From NCBI GenBank assembly GCA_024703915.1, contig CP087969.1, positions 3,286,001-3,350,000 on the forward strand: a DNA stretch of 64,000 nucleotides. Direction: 5' to 3'. The position numbers and the translations under genes were made by a program. The stretch comes from Massilia sp. H-1 (lineage in GTDB: Bacteria > Pseudomonadota > Gammaproteobacteria > Burkholderiales > Burkholderiaceae_D). Under the pieces are notes generated by a model that did no database searches, was not told where the DNA came from, and was given only the letters and a program-made list of their open reading frames with translations. Each line of letters starts with the position of its first letter. Position 1 is the first letter of the stretch. Below, piece after piece: positions 1 through 12,745 of this stretch.

Positions 1-203
1 TCGTCCACGCCCCAGTACACATTGGCGCCGGTCAGGCCCGGCGTGCCGTCCGGCACCAGACCCAGCTCGAAGCCGCCGATCTCGAAGCCCACATAGAAGG
101 GCTGGTCGAAGTAGGGTTCCTTGCGGAACACCTGGGCGTACCAGGCTTTGGCCTTGGCCAGGTCGCCAACCGGATAGACGGTCGTTCTCAGTCCGTGAAT
201 CAT
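1..203 (-). CDS. VOC-family (glyoxalase/bleomycin-resistance fold) protein, 3' part missing
   Basis: The reverse strand reads from an ATG at 203 to the window edge without a stop. The N-terminus (MIHGLRTTVYPVGDLAKAKA) followed by WYAQVF is the first beta-alpha unit typical of the vicinal-oxygen-chelate superfamily, and 'FEIGGFELGLVPDG' fits its second strand pair. Only about 67 residues of an expected ~120 are present. The substrate cannot be told from this half; members include dioxygenases, isomerases and drug-binding proteins. It lies just downstream of the AraC-type regulator on the same strand. Confidence 0.75.
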   Translation of the reverse strand, partial: MIHGLRTTVYPVGDLAKAKAWYAQVFRKEPYFDQPFYVGFEIGGFELGLVPDGTPGLTGANVYWGVD

Positions 204-269
204 CGTGCTCTCCTTGAAGAAAACCAGAGTGTGCCACCGCGCGGGGCGCCGTCTTGTAAAAATGGAAGC

Positions 270-1020
270 TCAGGCCCGCGCGAACGATTGCGGGGTGCGG
301 CCGGACAGGTCGCGGAACTCGTGCGCCATGTGCGGCTGGTCGTAATAGCCGGTGCCGAGCGCGAGCGCCGCCAGATCGGCTGCGCCCGCGGCCCGGATGG
401 CCGCGCTGGCATGCTGGAAGCGGCACACGCGCGGAACAGCTTGGCTAAAGCAGGCCGACGCGGGCGCGGAACTGGCTTAGCCAGATGCTGGCGCGACACG
501 CCCAGCTGCTCGGCCAGCGCCTCGATGCGGATCGCGCCGCGCGCCGTCTCGATCGCACGCACGGCCGCGTCCACCGCAGCCGGACGCGGATCGGCCCGGC
601 GCAGGCGCTGCAGCAGCAGCTGTTCGATCACGGCCAGGGCCCGGGTGTCGGAAAGCGGCTTGGACCACAGCGCCTCGGCGCAGCGTTCGGCCGCGCCCGC
701 TTCCCACAGATCGGCCAGGGCCGGATGCTGGTCGGCCAGCGCGTGCAGCGGCAGATCGAAGAAGTGGGCGGCGGCGCCCGGCTTGAAGCGGACCGCGATG
801 GTGCGCACCGGGCGGCTGAACGCGACCGTGATGGCCGTGCTCATCATGCTTAAGCGACCCCGCCCAGCGGATTGGTATCCTGCCACAGGATGTCGATGCC
901 ATTGTCGGGCAGGACCCGGTGCGCGATCGGCGTGTCGCCCGGATCGGCAAGGCAGGTCCACAGGCACGCCACGAAGGGTGCGAGAGCGGGGCAGGGCGGA
1001 TGTTCCTGATAAAAAACCAT
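270..1020 (-). CDS. AraC-family transcriptional regulator (frame broken)
   Basis: A cytoplasmic DNA-binding regulator of about 250 residues. The N-terminal part (YQEHPPCPALAPFVACLW) is the small sensor region seen in AraC proteins of the DUF6597 type; the C-terminal part (LAEQLGVSRQHLAR, then GYYDQPHMAHEFRDLSGRTP) is the two helix-turn-helix AraC domain with its conserved final helix. Start ATG is at 1020 and the stop at 270-272. The frame breaks at 848-855 (GCTTAAGC where Val-Ala-Gly-Met is expected) and around 420-480 in the first helix-turn-helix. It could control the VOC gene immediately downstream; no operator was identified. Confidence 0.85.
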
Positions 1021-1055
1021 GGCGGGCGCAGGAGAAAGTATGCCCATTCTACTGC

Positions 1056-1193
1056 CTAGTCCACTATCCAGAGCTGGATCAGCAAGATCAGCGTGACGAG
1101 CAACTCCACCGATGCTAGCGCTATCAACAGCCAATTCCAGGCCATACGCCGCCGTGCGTCAATCCCGATGTGCAGCGCATCTTCGGTAGTCAT
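1056..1193 (-). CDS. Small single-span membrane protein, 45 aa
   Basis: An intact 45-codon frame begins at ATG 1193 with a GGGAGG ribosome-binding site about six bases upstream. Residues 1-17 are polar (MTTEDALHIGIDARRRM). Residues 18-43 form one hydrophobic helix (WNWLLIALASVELLVTLILL and on) and the chain ends at WIVD. No family recognised. It sits between the AraC gene and leuS, divergent from leuS. The clear Shine-Dalgarno and the positive-inside charge pattern support it as real, but it is short and could be a chance frame. Confidence 0.5.
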   Translation of the reverse strand: MTTEDALHIGIDARRRMAWNWLLIALASVELLVTLILLIQLWIVD

Positions 1194-1323
1194 GCTGTTC
1201 GCCTCCCGACATCTGTCACGCCGTTTAGATCTGCACGACGTGGCGATGGTTCCGGGATTCCCACCCCGGGCAGCCCAAGCCCAGCCCGTACCAGTATAAT
1301 GACCGGTTCATATTCACTTTTAG

Positions 1324-4001
<2,678 letters not shown>

Positions 4002-4006
4002 ACAGG

Positions 4007-4526
4007 ATGAACATGCGCGCATATCGCCACCTCGGCAAACTCGTCGCCATGCTGGCCGTACTGGCCAGCCTGGCGGCCTGCAGGCTTCCAGCTGCGCGGC
4101 TCGGGCGGCGAGTACAACATGCCGTTCAAGAGCATCTATCTGAACTTCCCGGATACGTCCTCGCTGGGCACGGAGCTGCGCCGCAATCTGCGCGGCGGCG
4201 ACCTGGTGGCCGTGGTGAGCGACCCGGCCAAGGCGGAAGCGCAGTTCGACGTGGTGTCCGAGAACCGCGGCAAGCAGATCCTCTCGCTTAACAGCCAGGG
4301 CCGGGTGCGCGAGTACCTGCTGACCTATACGCTGGTGTTCAAGGTGCGCGACGCCAAGGGCGACCTGCTGCTCGAGCCGACCGAAATCAGCTTGAAGCGC
4401 CCGCTGCCGTATAACGAGAGCCAGGTGCTGGCCAAGGAATCGGAAGAAGCGCTGCTGTACCGCGACATGCAGAGCGACCTGGTGCAGCAGATCCTGCGTC
4501 GCCTGGCCGCGGTCAAACCGTCCTGA
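4007..4526 (+). CDS. lptE: LPS-assembly lipoprotein LptE (frame broken once)
   Basis: Outer-membrane lipoprotein that plugs the LptD barrel during lipopolysaccharide insertion. The start (MNMRAYRHLGKLVAMLAVLA) is a signal peptide ending in a lipobox 'LASLAACG' whose Cys would be lipidated. The mature part contains 'FQLRG', 'FPDTSSLGTELRRNL' and 'YRDMQSDLVQQILRRLAAV', matching the short betaproteobacterial LptE. One extra base near 4080, just after the lipobox Cys, shifts the frame. It begins five bases after the leuS stop and ends nine bases before holA, the standard leuS-lptE-holA order, which strongly supports the call. Confidence 0.93.
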
Positions 4527-4535
4527 GGACGCGCG

Positions 4536-5555
4536 ATGCAGCTGCGCATTGATGCACTCGACGGCCACCTGTCCAAGACGATCGCACCGCTGTATGTGAT
4601 CAGCAGCGACGAGCACCTGCTCGCGCTCGAGGCGGCCGACAAGATCCGGCGCGCCGCGCGCAGCAACGGCTATTCCGAGCGCGACGTGCTGACGGTGGAG
4701 CGCAGCTTCAAGTGGGGCGAGCTGCTGGCGGCCAACCAGGCGCTGTCGCTGTTCGGCGACAAGAAGCTGATCGAGCTGCGCATCCCGACCGGCAAGCCGG
4801 GCAAGGACGGCGGCGCCGCCCTGCAAGCCTACGCCAAGGATCTCAGTCCCGACAACCTGACCCTGATCACCCTGCCCAAGCTGGACTGGCAGACCGCCAA
4901 GGCGGCCTGGGTGGCCAGCCTGCAGCAAGCCGCCGTGTACATCGAGATTCCGACCGTCGAGCGCGCCCAGCTGCTTAGCCTGGATCGGCAACCGCCTTGC
5001 GGCCCAGGGCCAGAGCGCCGACCGCCAGGGCCTGGACTTCATCGCCGACCGGGTCGAAGGCAACCTGTTGGCCGCTCACCAGGAGATCCAGAAACTGGGC
5101 CTGCTGCACGAGCCGGGGCGTCTCACGTTTGAACAGATCCACGACGCCGTGCTCAATGTGGCGCGCTACGACGTGTTCAAGCTGTCCGAGGCGATGCTGG
5201 CGGGCGACGCGGCACGGCTGGCGCGCATGCTCGAAGGGCTCAAGGGCGAAGGCGAGGCGCTGCCGCTGGTTTTGTGGGCCGTCGCCGAAGAAATCCGGAC
5301 ACTGTTAAAATTGAAATCCGGGATGGCGCAGGGCAGGCCGCTCGGCGTGCTGCTCAAGGAATACCGGATCTGGGGTCCCAAGGAGCGCATGATGGAGCTT
5401 AAGCATTGCGCCGCATCTCGCTGCCGACCCTGGAAAAGGCCCTGCAGGATGCCGCCCAGGTCGACAAGATGGTCAAGGGCTTGCGTTCCAAAGCGTTCGC
5501 GGGCGATGCCTGGGATGCGATGCTGCAGCTGGCGCTCAAGGTCGCGCGCGGCTGA
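4536..5555 (+). CDS. holA: DNA polymerase III subunit delta, HolA (frame broken)
   Basis: Clamp-loader subunit that opens the beta sliding clamp during replication. The N-terminal AAA+-like domain starts MQLRIDALDGHL and includes 'LYVISSDEHLLALEAADKIR'; later 'FIADRVEGNLLAAHQEIQKL' and 'LVLWAVAEEIRTLL' are hallmark HolA segments. Total length is 339 residues, in the usual range. The frame is lost at 4973-4979 (GCTTAGC where Leu-Pro-Ala-Trp is expected) and near 5399 (GCTTAAGC); the C-terminus (MLQLALKVARG) returns to the starting frame. It follows lptE closely and precedes proA. Confidence 0.93.
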
Positions 5556-5609
5556 TTCACCACTGGTGCGGGCCTGTTGCCCGCGCCGCGTCTTTTACGG
5601 CAGCACACC

Positions 5610-6886
5610 ATGAATATCACCGAATACATGCAATCCGTCGGCAAGCAGGCCCGCAGCGCCTCGCGCGCCATGGCTAGAGCCGACAGCGCCACCCGCAACC
5701 GGGCGCTGTCGCTGATCGCCGACGGCGTCCACCGCGATCGCGCCCTGCTGCGCGCGGCCAATCAGCTCGATCTGGACGCGGCCCGGGCGGCCGGCCTGGC
5801 GCCTAGCCATGCTGGACCGGCTCGCGCTGTCGGAAGCGGCGATCGACACCATGGTCGAAGGCCTGCGCCAGATCGTCGCGCTGCCCGATCCGATCGGTGA
5901 AATCTCGAACATGAAGTTCCGCCCGAGCGGCATCCAGGTGGGCCAGATGCGGGTGCCGCTGGGCGTGATCGGAATCATTTACGAAGCGCGTCCCAACGTG
6001 ACGGTGGACGCGGCCTAGCCTGTGCATCAAGAGCGGCAACGCCACCATCCTGCGCGGCGGCTCGGAAGCGATCAATTGCAACCGCGCGCTGGCCAGGATC
6101 GTGGCCGAAGGCTTGCAGGGCAGCCAAGCCTGTAAGCCACTGACGGCGTGCAGATCGTCGACACCACCGACCGCGCCGCGGTGGGCGCCCTGATCACCAT
6201 GCCGCAGTACGTGGACGTGATCGTGCCGCGCGGCGGCAAGGGCCTGATCGCGCGCCTGATGGAAGAAGCCACGGTCCCCATGATCAAGCACCTGGACGGC
6301 ATCTGCCACGTGTACATCGACGCCAAGGCCGACCTGGCCAAGGCGCTGCCGATCGCGTTCAACGCCAAGTGCCACCGCTACGGCACCTGCAACACCATGG
6401 AAACGCTGCTGGTGGCGCGCGCCATCGCGCCTAGCCGTGCTGCCCGAGCTGGCCAAGCTGTACGCCGCCCAGCAGGTGGAGCTGCGCGCCGATCCGGAAG
6501 CCCACGCCATCCTGGCTTAGGCTATCCGCACCTGGCGCACGCCACCGAAGAAGACTGGCGCACCGAATACCTGGCCCCCATCCTGGCCGTCAAGATCGTG
6601 GCTAAGCATGGACGAGGCGATCGAGCATATCAATACCTGGTCGTCCAAGCACACCGAAGCGATCATCACCGAAGACTACAGCGACGCGCTGCGCTTCCTG
6701 CGCGAAGTCGATTCGGCCTCGGTCATGGTCAACGCGTCGACCCGTTTCGCGGACGGTTTCGAATACGGTCTGGGCGCCGAAATCGGCATCTCGAACGACA
6801 AGCTGCACGCACGCGGCCCGGTCGGACTGGAAGGACTGACCTCGCTCAAGTACGTGGTGTTCGGCCACGGCGAAATCCGCAATTAA
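5610..6886 (+). CDS. proA: Glutamate-5-semialdehyde dehydrogenase, ProA (frame broken)
   Basis: NADPH-dependent reduction of glutamyl-5-phosphate to glutamate semialdehyde, second step of proline synthesis. The start [20 protein letters not shown], the segment '[20 protein letters not shown]', the '[16 protein letters not shown]' nucleotide-site segment and the catalytic-Cys motif '[14 protein letters not shown]' are all present; the end '[17 protein letters not shown]' is diagnostic. Length ~425 residues, as usual. Breaks of the GCCGGC type are at 5801-5807, 6013-6019, about 6430, 6515 and 6601; another is near 6130. The hexamer at 5790-5795, eleven bases before the first broken site, is intact. 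Confidence 0.96.
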
Positions 6887-6902
6887 ATTAACAGGACGTT
6901 CT

Positions 6903-7315
6903 ATGCTCTGGATTAAAGCCTTCCACATTTTCTTTGTCGTTTCCTGGTTCGCCACGCTGCTCTACCTGCCGCGCATTTTCGTCAACCTGGCGATGGAGAC
7001 CGATGCCACCTCCAGCGCGCGCCTGCTGGCGATGGGCCGCAAGCTGTATCGCTTCTCGCTGATGCTGCAAGGGCTAGAGCCGTGCTGCTCGGCCTGTGGC
7101 TGTGGCTGGGCTTCGGCTTCAAGGGCGGCTGGCTGCATGCCAAGCTGCTGCTGGTGGTGCTGGCGATCGGCTACAACCATGCCTGCGGGTCCATCCTCAA
7201 AAAGTTCGAGAAGGGCGTCAACACCCGTTCGCACAAGTGGTTCCGCATCTTCAACGAGGTGCCCGCCTTCATCCTGCTGGCCATCGTGATCCTGGTTGTG
7301 GTCAAGCCTTTCTGA
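6903..7315 (+). CDS. HemJ/CopD-type membrane protein, probable protoporphyrinogen oxidase
   Basis: A ~137-residue, four-helix membrane protein beginning MLWIKAFHIFFVVSWFATLL with the conserved His in helix 1, 'LPRIFVNLAMETD' after it, and the conserved 'RFSLMLQG', 'HAKLLLVVLAIGYNHACG' and 'RIFNEVPAFILLAIVILVVV' segments. This matches the UPF0093/HemJ family, which converts protoporphyrinogen IX to protoporphyrin IX in bacteria lacking HemG/HemY; that role is inferred from the family. Frame break near 7073 (CTAGAGCC). The ribosome-binding site is AGGACG before the ATG. The gene follows proA by 16 bases and is followed closely by the isomerase gene. Confidence 0.82.
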
Positions 7316-7322
7316 GCCGCGC

Positions 7323-7942
7323 ATGAGCAAGACGATTACCTACTATATGACCCCGCAGTCGCCCTGGACCTACCTGGGCCACGCGCGCCTGGTGGCGCTG
7401 GCGCGCGAACAGGGCGCGCCGGTCGACATCCGGCCGGTTGACCTGGGCCGCATCTTCAGCGTCTCGGGCGGCCTGCCGCTGGCCAAGCGCGCGCCCCAGC
7501 GCCAGGCTTACCGCCTGCTCGACATGGCGCGCACGGCCGCGCACCTGGTTTTGCCGCTCAATGTGCAGCCGAAGCGTTCTTCCCGGTCTCGCCCGACGCC
7601 GCCTCGAAACTGATCATCGCCGCCCGCACCGGCCTGGGCGCGGACGCGGCGCTGGAACTGGCGGGCGCGATCATGCGCGCCCTGTGGGCCGAGGACAAGA
7701 ACATCGCCGACGAGGACACGCTGGCGCAAGTGGCCGACCTGCTCGGCCACGATGGGCGTATGCTGCTCAAATCGGCCCAGACGGCCGGGGTGCAGGACCA
7801 GCTCGACAAGAATACCGATGAAGCAATCGCCGCCAATGTGTTTGGCGCACCGTGGTATGTGGTGGACGGCGAGGGCTTCTGGGGGCAAGACCGGCTCGGC
7901 GACGTCGTGCGCATTGATTTAAGCATTTCACACAACGGATAA
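7323..7942 (+). CDS. 2-hydroxychromene-2-carboxylate isomerase / DsbA-like GST-kappa family protein
   Basis: About 206 residues of thioredoxin-fold (DsbA-like, kappa-GST) protein. The N-terminal 'YYMTPQSPWTYLGHARL' carries the glutathione-contacting Ser of the HCCA isomerase family, and the C-terminal 'NVFGAPWYVVDGEGFWGQDR' is the family's signature loop. Known members isomerise hydroxychromene carboxylates in naphthalene breakdown, but most chromosomal homologues have no assigned substrate and nothing catabolic is nearby. Start ATG 7323 is eight bases after the previous stop. The frame changes near 7560. A TTTAAGC at the C-terminus (7919) leaves the frame open and may or may not be original. 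Confidence 0.85.
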
Positions 7943-7952
7943 AGGGTACACC

Positions 7953-9164
7953 ATGGCTTCATTTTTCTGTCCTTGCCCACGCGGCATGGAAGCGGCACTG
8001 GCCGAAGAACTGGGCGAAATCGCCGCCACCAGCAGCACCATGAAGGTGCACAACCAGGTGCCGGGCGGGGTCCATTGCTCGGGCGACGTGACCGACTCCT
8101 ACCGCATCAATCTGCACTCGCGCATCGCGTCGCGCGTGCTGATGCGCATGGCGCACCAGAGCTACAACAACGAGAACGACATCTACGACCTGACCCTGGC
8201 CCAGCCATGGGAAGACTGGTTCGATGTCGAGCATACGATCCGGGTCGACGTCACGGCCGTCAAGTCGCCGCTGCGCAGCCTGGAATTCACCACCCTCAAG
8301 ATCAAGGACGCGATCTGCGACCGCTTCCACGGACCAGTTCAACAAGCGCCCCTCGGTCAACACGCGCGAGCCGGACATGCGCATCGTCGGCTTCCTCGAC
8401 GCACGCAACTTCACGCTCTATCTCGATACCTCGGGCGAAGCGTTGTTCAAGCGCGGCTGGCGCGAAGAAACGGGCGACGCGCCGCTGCGCGAGAACCTGG
8501 CGGCCGAAGCATGCTGCGCGTGTCGGGCTGGAAGCCGGGCACGGTGCTGTTCGATCCGATGTGCGGCTCGGGCACGATCCTGATCGAAGCGGCGCAAATG
8601 GTGCAGGGCATTCCGCCCGGCGCGCGGCGCCGCTTCGCCTTCGAAAAATTCAACAGTTTCGTGGCCGCCCCGTGGCAGGACATGAAGAACGCGATCAAGC
8701 CGAACCCGCTCCCAAGCGAGCCGACCATCTTCGGCAGCGATATTTCGGGCGACATGGTGGCCATGACGCGCCATAACCTCAAGATTGCTTAGGCGTCATG
8801 TTCGACGTGCCGCTCAAGCAGATCGAGGCGCAGGAAGTCAAGCCGCCCACCGAGCAGCCCGGCATCCTGCTGACCAACCCGCCGTACGGCGAGCGGATCG
8901 GCGTGCGCGGCGACAGCACCATGCTTAAAGCCGATGAAATGTCGGTCGCGTTCTACTCGGCCCTGGGCACCACGCTCAAGCAGCGCTTCGCCGACTGGAC
9001 CGTGTTCCTGTTCACCGCCGACCTGTCGCTGCCCAAGCTGCTGCGCCTGAAGGAAGCGCGCAAGACGCCGTTCTTCAACGGCGCCCTCGAATGCCGTCTG
9101 TTCCGCTTCGACATGGTGGCTTAGCTACAACCGGCGCGAAGAAGCCAAACCGAAACAGAGCTGA
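7953..9164 (+). CDS. THUMP-domain class I RNA methyltransferase (RlmL N-terminal type; frame broken)
   Basis: SAM-dependent guanosine-N2 methyltransferase of the kind that modifies 23S rRNA. The N-terminal ferredoxin-like/THUMP part begins [20 protein letters not shown]; the Rossmann methyltransferase has '[17 protein letters not shown]' (SAM loop) and the catalytic '[11 protein letters not shown]'. Length ~400 residues equals the stand-alone Burkholderiales form rather than the fused ~700-residue E. coli RlmL. Breaks near 8333, 8510, 8790 (GCTTAGGC), 8923 and 9118 (GCTTAGC); the last hides the true C-terminus, which continues to the TGA at 9162-9164 and overlaps the next ATG. Confidence 0.88.
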
Positions 9165-10449
9165 TGCTGCTTACCCCGCCACCGAACGTTCCGCCGGACC
9201 CGGTCACGCCGGTGCCGCTGCCGGAACGGCCGCGCCGCCCGCTCCCGGGGCGCAACGCGCTGGCGGTGATGCTGGCGCTGCTGGCGATGCTGGGGCCATT
9301 CTCGATCGACGCCTACCTGCCTAGGCCTTCCCCAACATCCAGACCGACCTGCACGCGGCCGCGATCGAAGTACAGCAAACCCTGACCGCCTTCATGCTGG
9401 CCTTTGCTTAAGCATGGTGCTGTGGCACGGCGCGCTGTCCGACGCCTTCGGGCGGCGCAACGTGATCCTGTGCGCGCTGGTGGTGTTCGCGATCGGCACC
9501 TTCGGCTGCGCGGCCTCCCATTCGGTGCACTACCTGTGGGTGTTCCGCGTGATGCAGGGCGTGTCGGCTAGGCTGCCGGCGTGGTGGTCGGGCGCGCCAT
9601 CATCCGCGACCTGTATTCGGACGCCGCCGCGGCGCGCCTGCTGTCGCTGGTGACCATGATCTTCACCATCGCCCCCGCCATCGCGCCGATTTTGGGCGGC
9701 ATCATCGTGGCGGTGTCGGACTGGCGCACGATCTTCCTGGCCCTGCTGGCCTACACGGTCCTGCTGTTCATCTTCTGCTACCGGCGCCTGCCCGAAACGC
9801 TGGCGCCCGAGCAGCGCCAGCCCTTCAATCCGCGCTTCCTGTGGAGCAGCTACTCGACCATTTTCAGTTCGCCCCTGTTCCACATGAAGGCCGGGATCGT
9901 GGCCCTCAATTTCGGCGGCCTGTTCCTGTACATTTCCTCGGCCCCCGTGATGCTGCCGCAGCAGCTGGGCCTGGGGCCGAGCCAGTTCGGCTGGCTGTTC
10001 ATTCCCTCGGTGGCCGGGATCTTCCTGGGCGCGCTGGTGGCCAACCGGATTGCTTAAGCAAGATGACGTTCGCGCGCCAGATCCGGATCGGCTTCGGCTT
10101 CGTGCTGGCGGCGGTCGCCGCCAATGTGCTGTACCACAGCTTCCTGCCGCCAGCCCTGCCGTGGACCATGGTGCCGCTGTTCTTCTATACCTTCGGCACC
10201 TCCATCATCGGCCCCGGCGCGACCTTGCTCGCGCTCGACCTGTTCCCTCACATCCGCGGGACCGTCGCCTCCTGCCAGTCGTTCGCGGTGACCATGCTGG
10301 GCGCCCTGGTGTCGGGACTGATCTCGCCGCTGCTGTCGCATTCGGTGCTGTGGATGGCGATCGGGCAGGCCGGGTTCGCCCTGCTGGCGCTGGCCCTGTG
10401 GGTCGGATCGCGGCTGTACAAGCGCGGCGTGGTGCCGAAAACGCTGTAA
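9164..10449 (+). CDS. Bcr/CflA-family MFS drug exporter (frame broken)
   Basis: Twelve-helix inner-membrane proton antiporter of the major facilitator superfamily. The family landmarks are 'PFSIDAYLPAFP', the loop 2-3 motif 'GALSDAFGRRNVIL', and 'RVMQGVSAGAGVVVGRAI' (expected; broken near 9567) on helix 5, with 'ATLLALDLFPHIRGTVASC' in the C-half. Length ~428 residues. ATG overlaps the upstream TGA (TGATG). Frame breaks at about 9320 (CCTAGG), 9405 (CTTAAGC), 9567 and 10052. The proline-rich cytoplasmic leader of about 25 residues before helix 1 is longer than usual. Bcr homologues export bicyclomycin, sulfonamides or cysteine; the substrate is unknown here. Confidence 0.88.
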
Positions 10450-10578
10450 CGACAGTCCGGAAACGTGGCGCGGGCGTGCTTTTTTTCGCCCGCTTATGTT
10501 CTCAATGTCAACTTTAGTGTATATATGCTAATTGGACATCTTCCCGACTTCCCATGACCCCGGCGGCACTGCTTGACT

Positions 10579-12745
10579 ATGCACCCATCAGAATTTGATA
10601 TCCGCAATCGCTTGCTGATTGCCCGTCTGCTTAGCCATGCCGCAGATACTCATCAAGCTGATCGGCCATCTGCAGGCGGACGATGTTGGCATGAAGGAAC
10701 TGGCGGCCCTGGTGGCGGCGGATGCGGGGATGAGCGCCAAGCTGCTGTCGGTGGCCAACAGTTCGGCCTACCACCGGCCCGGACGGGCGGGCGGGATCGA
10801 ACAAGCCCTGACCACGCTCGGCACCGACATGATCAAGCTGCTCGTAATCGGCGAGTCGGTGCGCCAGACCTTCAACAGTTTCCCCCACTCGGGCAGCTTC
10901 GACCTGCGCCGCTTCTGGAAGCAGTCGCTGCTGGCGGCCGTGATCGCGCGCGAACTGGCCGCCCGCATGGACTATGCCCACCCCGAGGAAGCCTATCTGG
11001 CGGGTTTGCTGCACAACGTGGGGCGGCTCGCCCTGCTGGCCACCGCGCCCCAGGAATACGCCTTCAACTTCACCGCGCGACGACGAAGACTTGTGCGCCG
11101 TCGAACAGCGCACCCTGCAGATCACGCACGCCGAGGCTTAAGCGCCTGGCTGATCGAACGCTGGCACCTCGATTCCTTCATGGCCGACGCGGTCCTGTAC
11201 CACCACGAGCCGAGCCCGCGCCTCGAAGCGAGCCATCCGCTGGTGCGCATCGTGCGCCTGGCGCACCTGCTATCCTGCCATGAGGCGGACGACCCCGGCA
11301 TGGCTTGGCGCCATGGTCCTGTGCGCGCTCGACGCGGCCGCGCTGGCCCAGGTGCGCGAAGCCGGTGCGCGCCAGGTGCTCCAGTCGGCCGCCCAGCTGG
11401 GCATCGACCTGGCTTGGCGCCGACGAGATCGCGGCCCCGCCCGCGCTGGCCCCGGCCGCGCCCGACCCGGTGCAGCAGCGCCTGGCCGACGAAGTGCGCA
11501 ACCTGGTGCTGGTGACCGAGGCAGGCCAGGCGTTCGGACGCCAGGACAGCGAAAGCGGCCTGCTCGAATCGATGACGCGCTCGGCGCGCATCCTGTTCGA
11601 CTTCGAGCACACCGTGATCCTGCTCGAGAATCCGGCCAGCGGCGAACTGGTGGGCGCACCGGCGCCCGGACTGGCGCGCGTGGCCGAACTGACGATCCCG
11701 CTCGGACGGGGCGGCGTGCTGGCCGGGGTGGCGCTCGAGCAGCGCATCGCCTGCGTCGACCGCAGCGCGCCCGAACTGGGCCTGGCCGAACAGCAGCTGC
11801 TGCGCATCCTGGGCAGCGAAAGCATGGTCTGCGTGCCGCTCATCGCGGGCGCGCTGCCTGGGCGTGCTGGTGGGCGGCGTGGCCGCCTGGCAGGTGCCGG
11901 GCTGCCAGCAGCGCGAACCGTTCATGCACGCCTTCGGGGTGCAGGCCGCCCTCGCGCTCGAGGCGGCCATGTCCGAGCGGGGCCAGGCGCGCCGCCAGCT
12001 GGCCACGGCCACCGAAGAATTCCGCGAAGCGTCGCGCCGCGTGGTGCACGAGGTGAACAACCCGCTGGCCATCATCAAGAATTACCTGAGCGTGCTCGAT
12101 AACAAGCTGGCCAGGCGCGAACCGGTCAAGGGCGAAATGTCGATCCTGAACGAGGAAATCGACCGCGTGGGCCAGCTGATCAGCGGCCTGGCCGAGATGC
12201 CGCCCGCGGCCCTGCAGCGGCACGGTCGACTGCGCGCGGTGGCCGACGACGTGCTGCGCCTGTTCCAGGCCACCGAATTCGTGCCGGACGGCGTGCAACT
12301 GGTCTCGAGCGTGGGGCGGGAACCGGCCCAGGTCGAGGGCGACGCCGACGTCCTCAAGCAAATCCTGGTCAACCTGGTCAAGAACGCGATCGAGGCGCTG
12401 GCCGGGGGCGGGCGTATCGAAATCGCCAACCGCGGCCATGTCAACCGCGAACGGCGCGTAGGCCGTGGAGCTGGTGGTGAGCGATAATGGTCCCGGCATG
12501 TCGCCCGAGGTGATGGCCAATCTGTTTTCCGCGGTGCGCAGTTCGAAGGAGGGGGCCAACCACGGCCTGGGCCTGTCGATCGTGCACGCGCTGGTGCGCA
12601 AGATGGACGGCATGATCAGCTGCCGCAGCGGACGCGCTTAAGCACTTCCTTTGAAATTCTTTTGCCCGCCTGCGGCGGTGCAAGCAGTGTGGCCAAGCAT
12701 GTCGAGCTAGCTGATGGATTCCGTATGAGCTTGAGGTCACGATGA
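10579..12745 (+). CDS. HDOD-domain sensor histidine kinase (frame broken)
   Basis: Protein of ~720 residues. Residues ~18-220 form an HDOD domain ('LPAMPQILIKLIGHLQADD', 'LAALVAADAGMSAKLLSVANS', 'YLAGLLHNVGRLAL'). A middle GAF-like region follows (around 11520-11900). The kinase core has H-box 'RRVVHEVNNPLAIIKNYLS', the phospho-acceptor His in HEVNNP, G1 box 'VVSDNGPGM' and G2 'HGLGLSIVHALVR'. Breaks at 10630, 11085, 11136-11143 (GCTTAAGC), 11304, 11412, 11857, 12455 and 12637. Start is ATG 10579 (an in-frame TTG at 10573 is possible). Its TGA overlaps the next ATG, so kinase and response regulator are translationally coupled. Confidence 0.88.

Noticed and set aside
10466..10497. Possible terminator after the MFS gene (GCGGGCG ... 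CGCCCGC)
   Set aside because: The T run lies in the loop between the arms rather than after the stem, so it does not fit a rho-independent terminator well.
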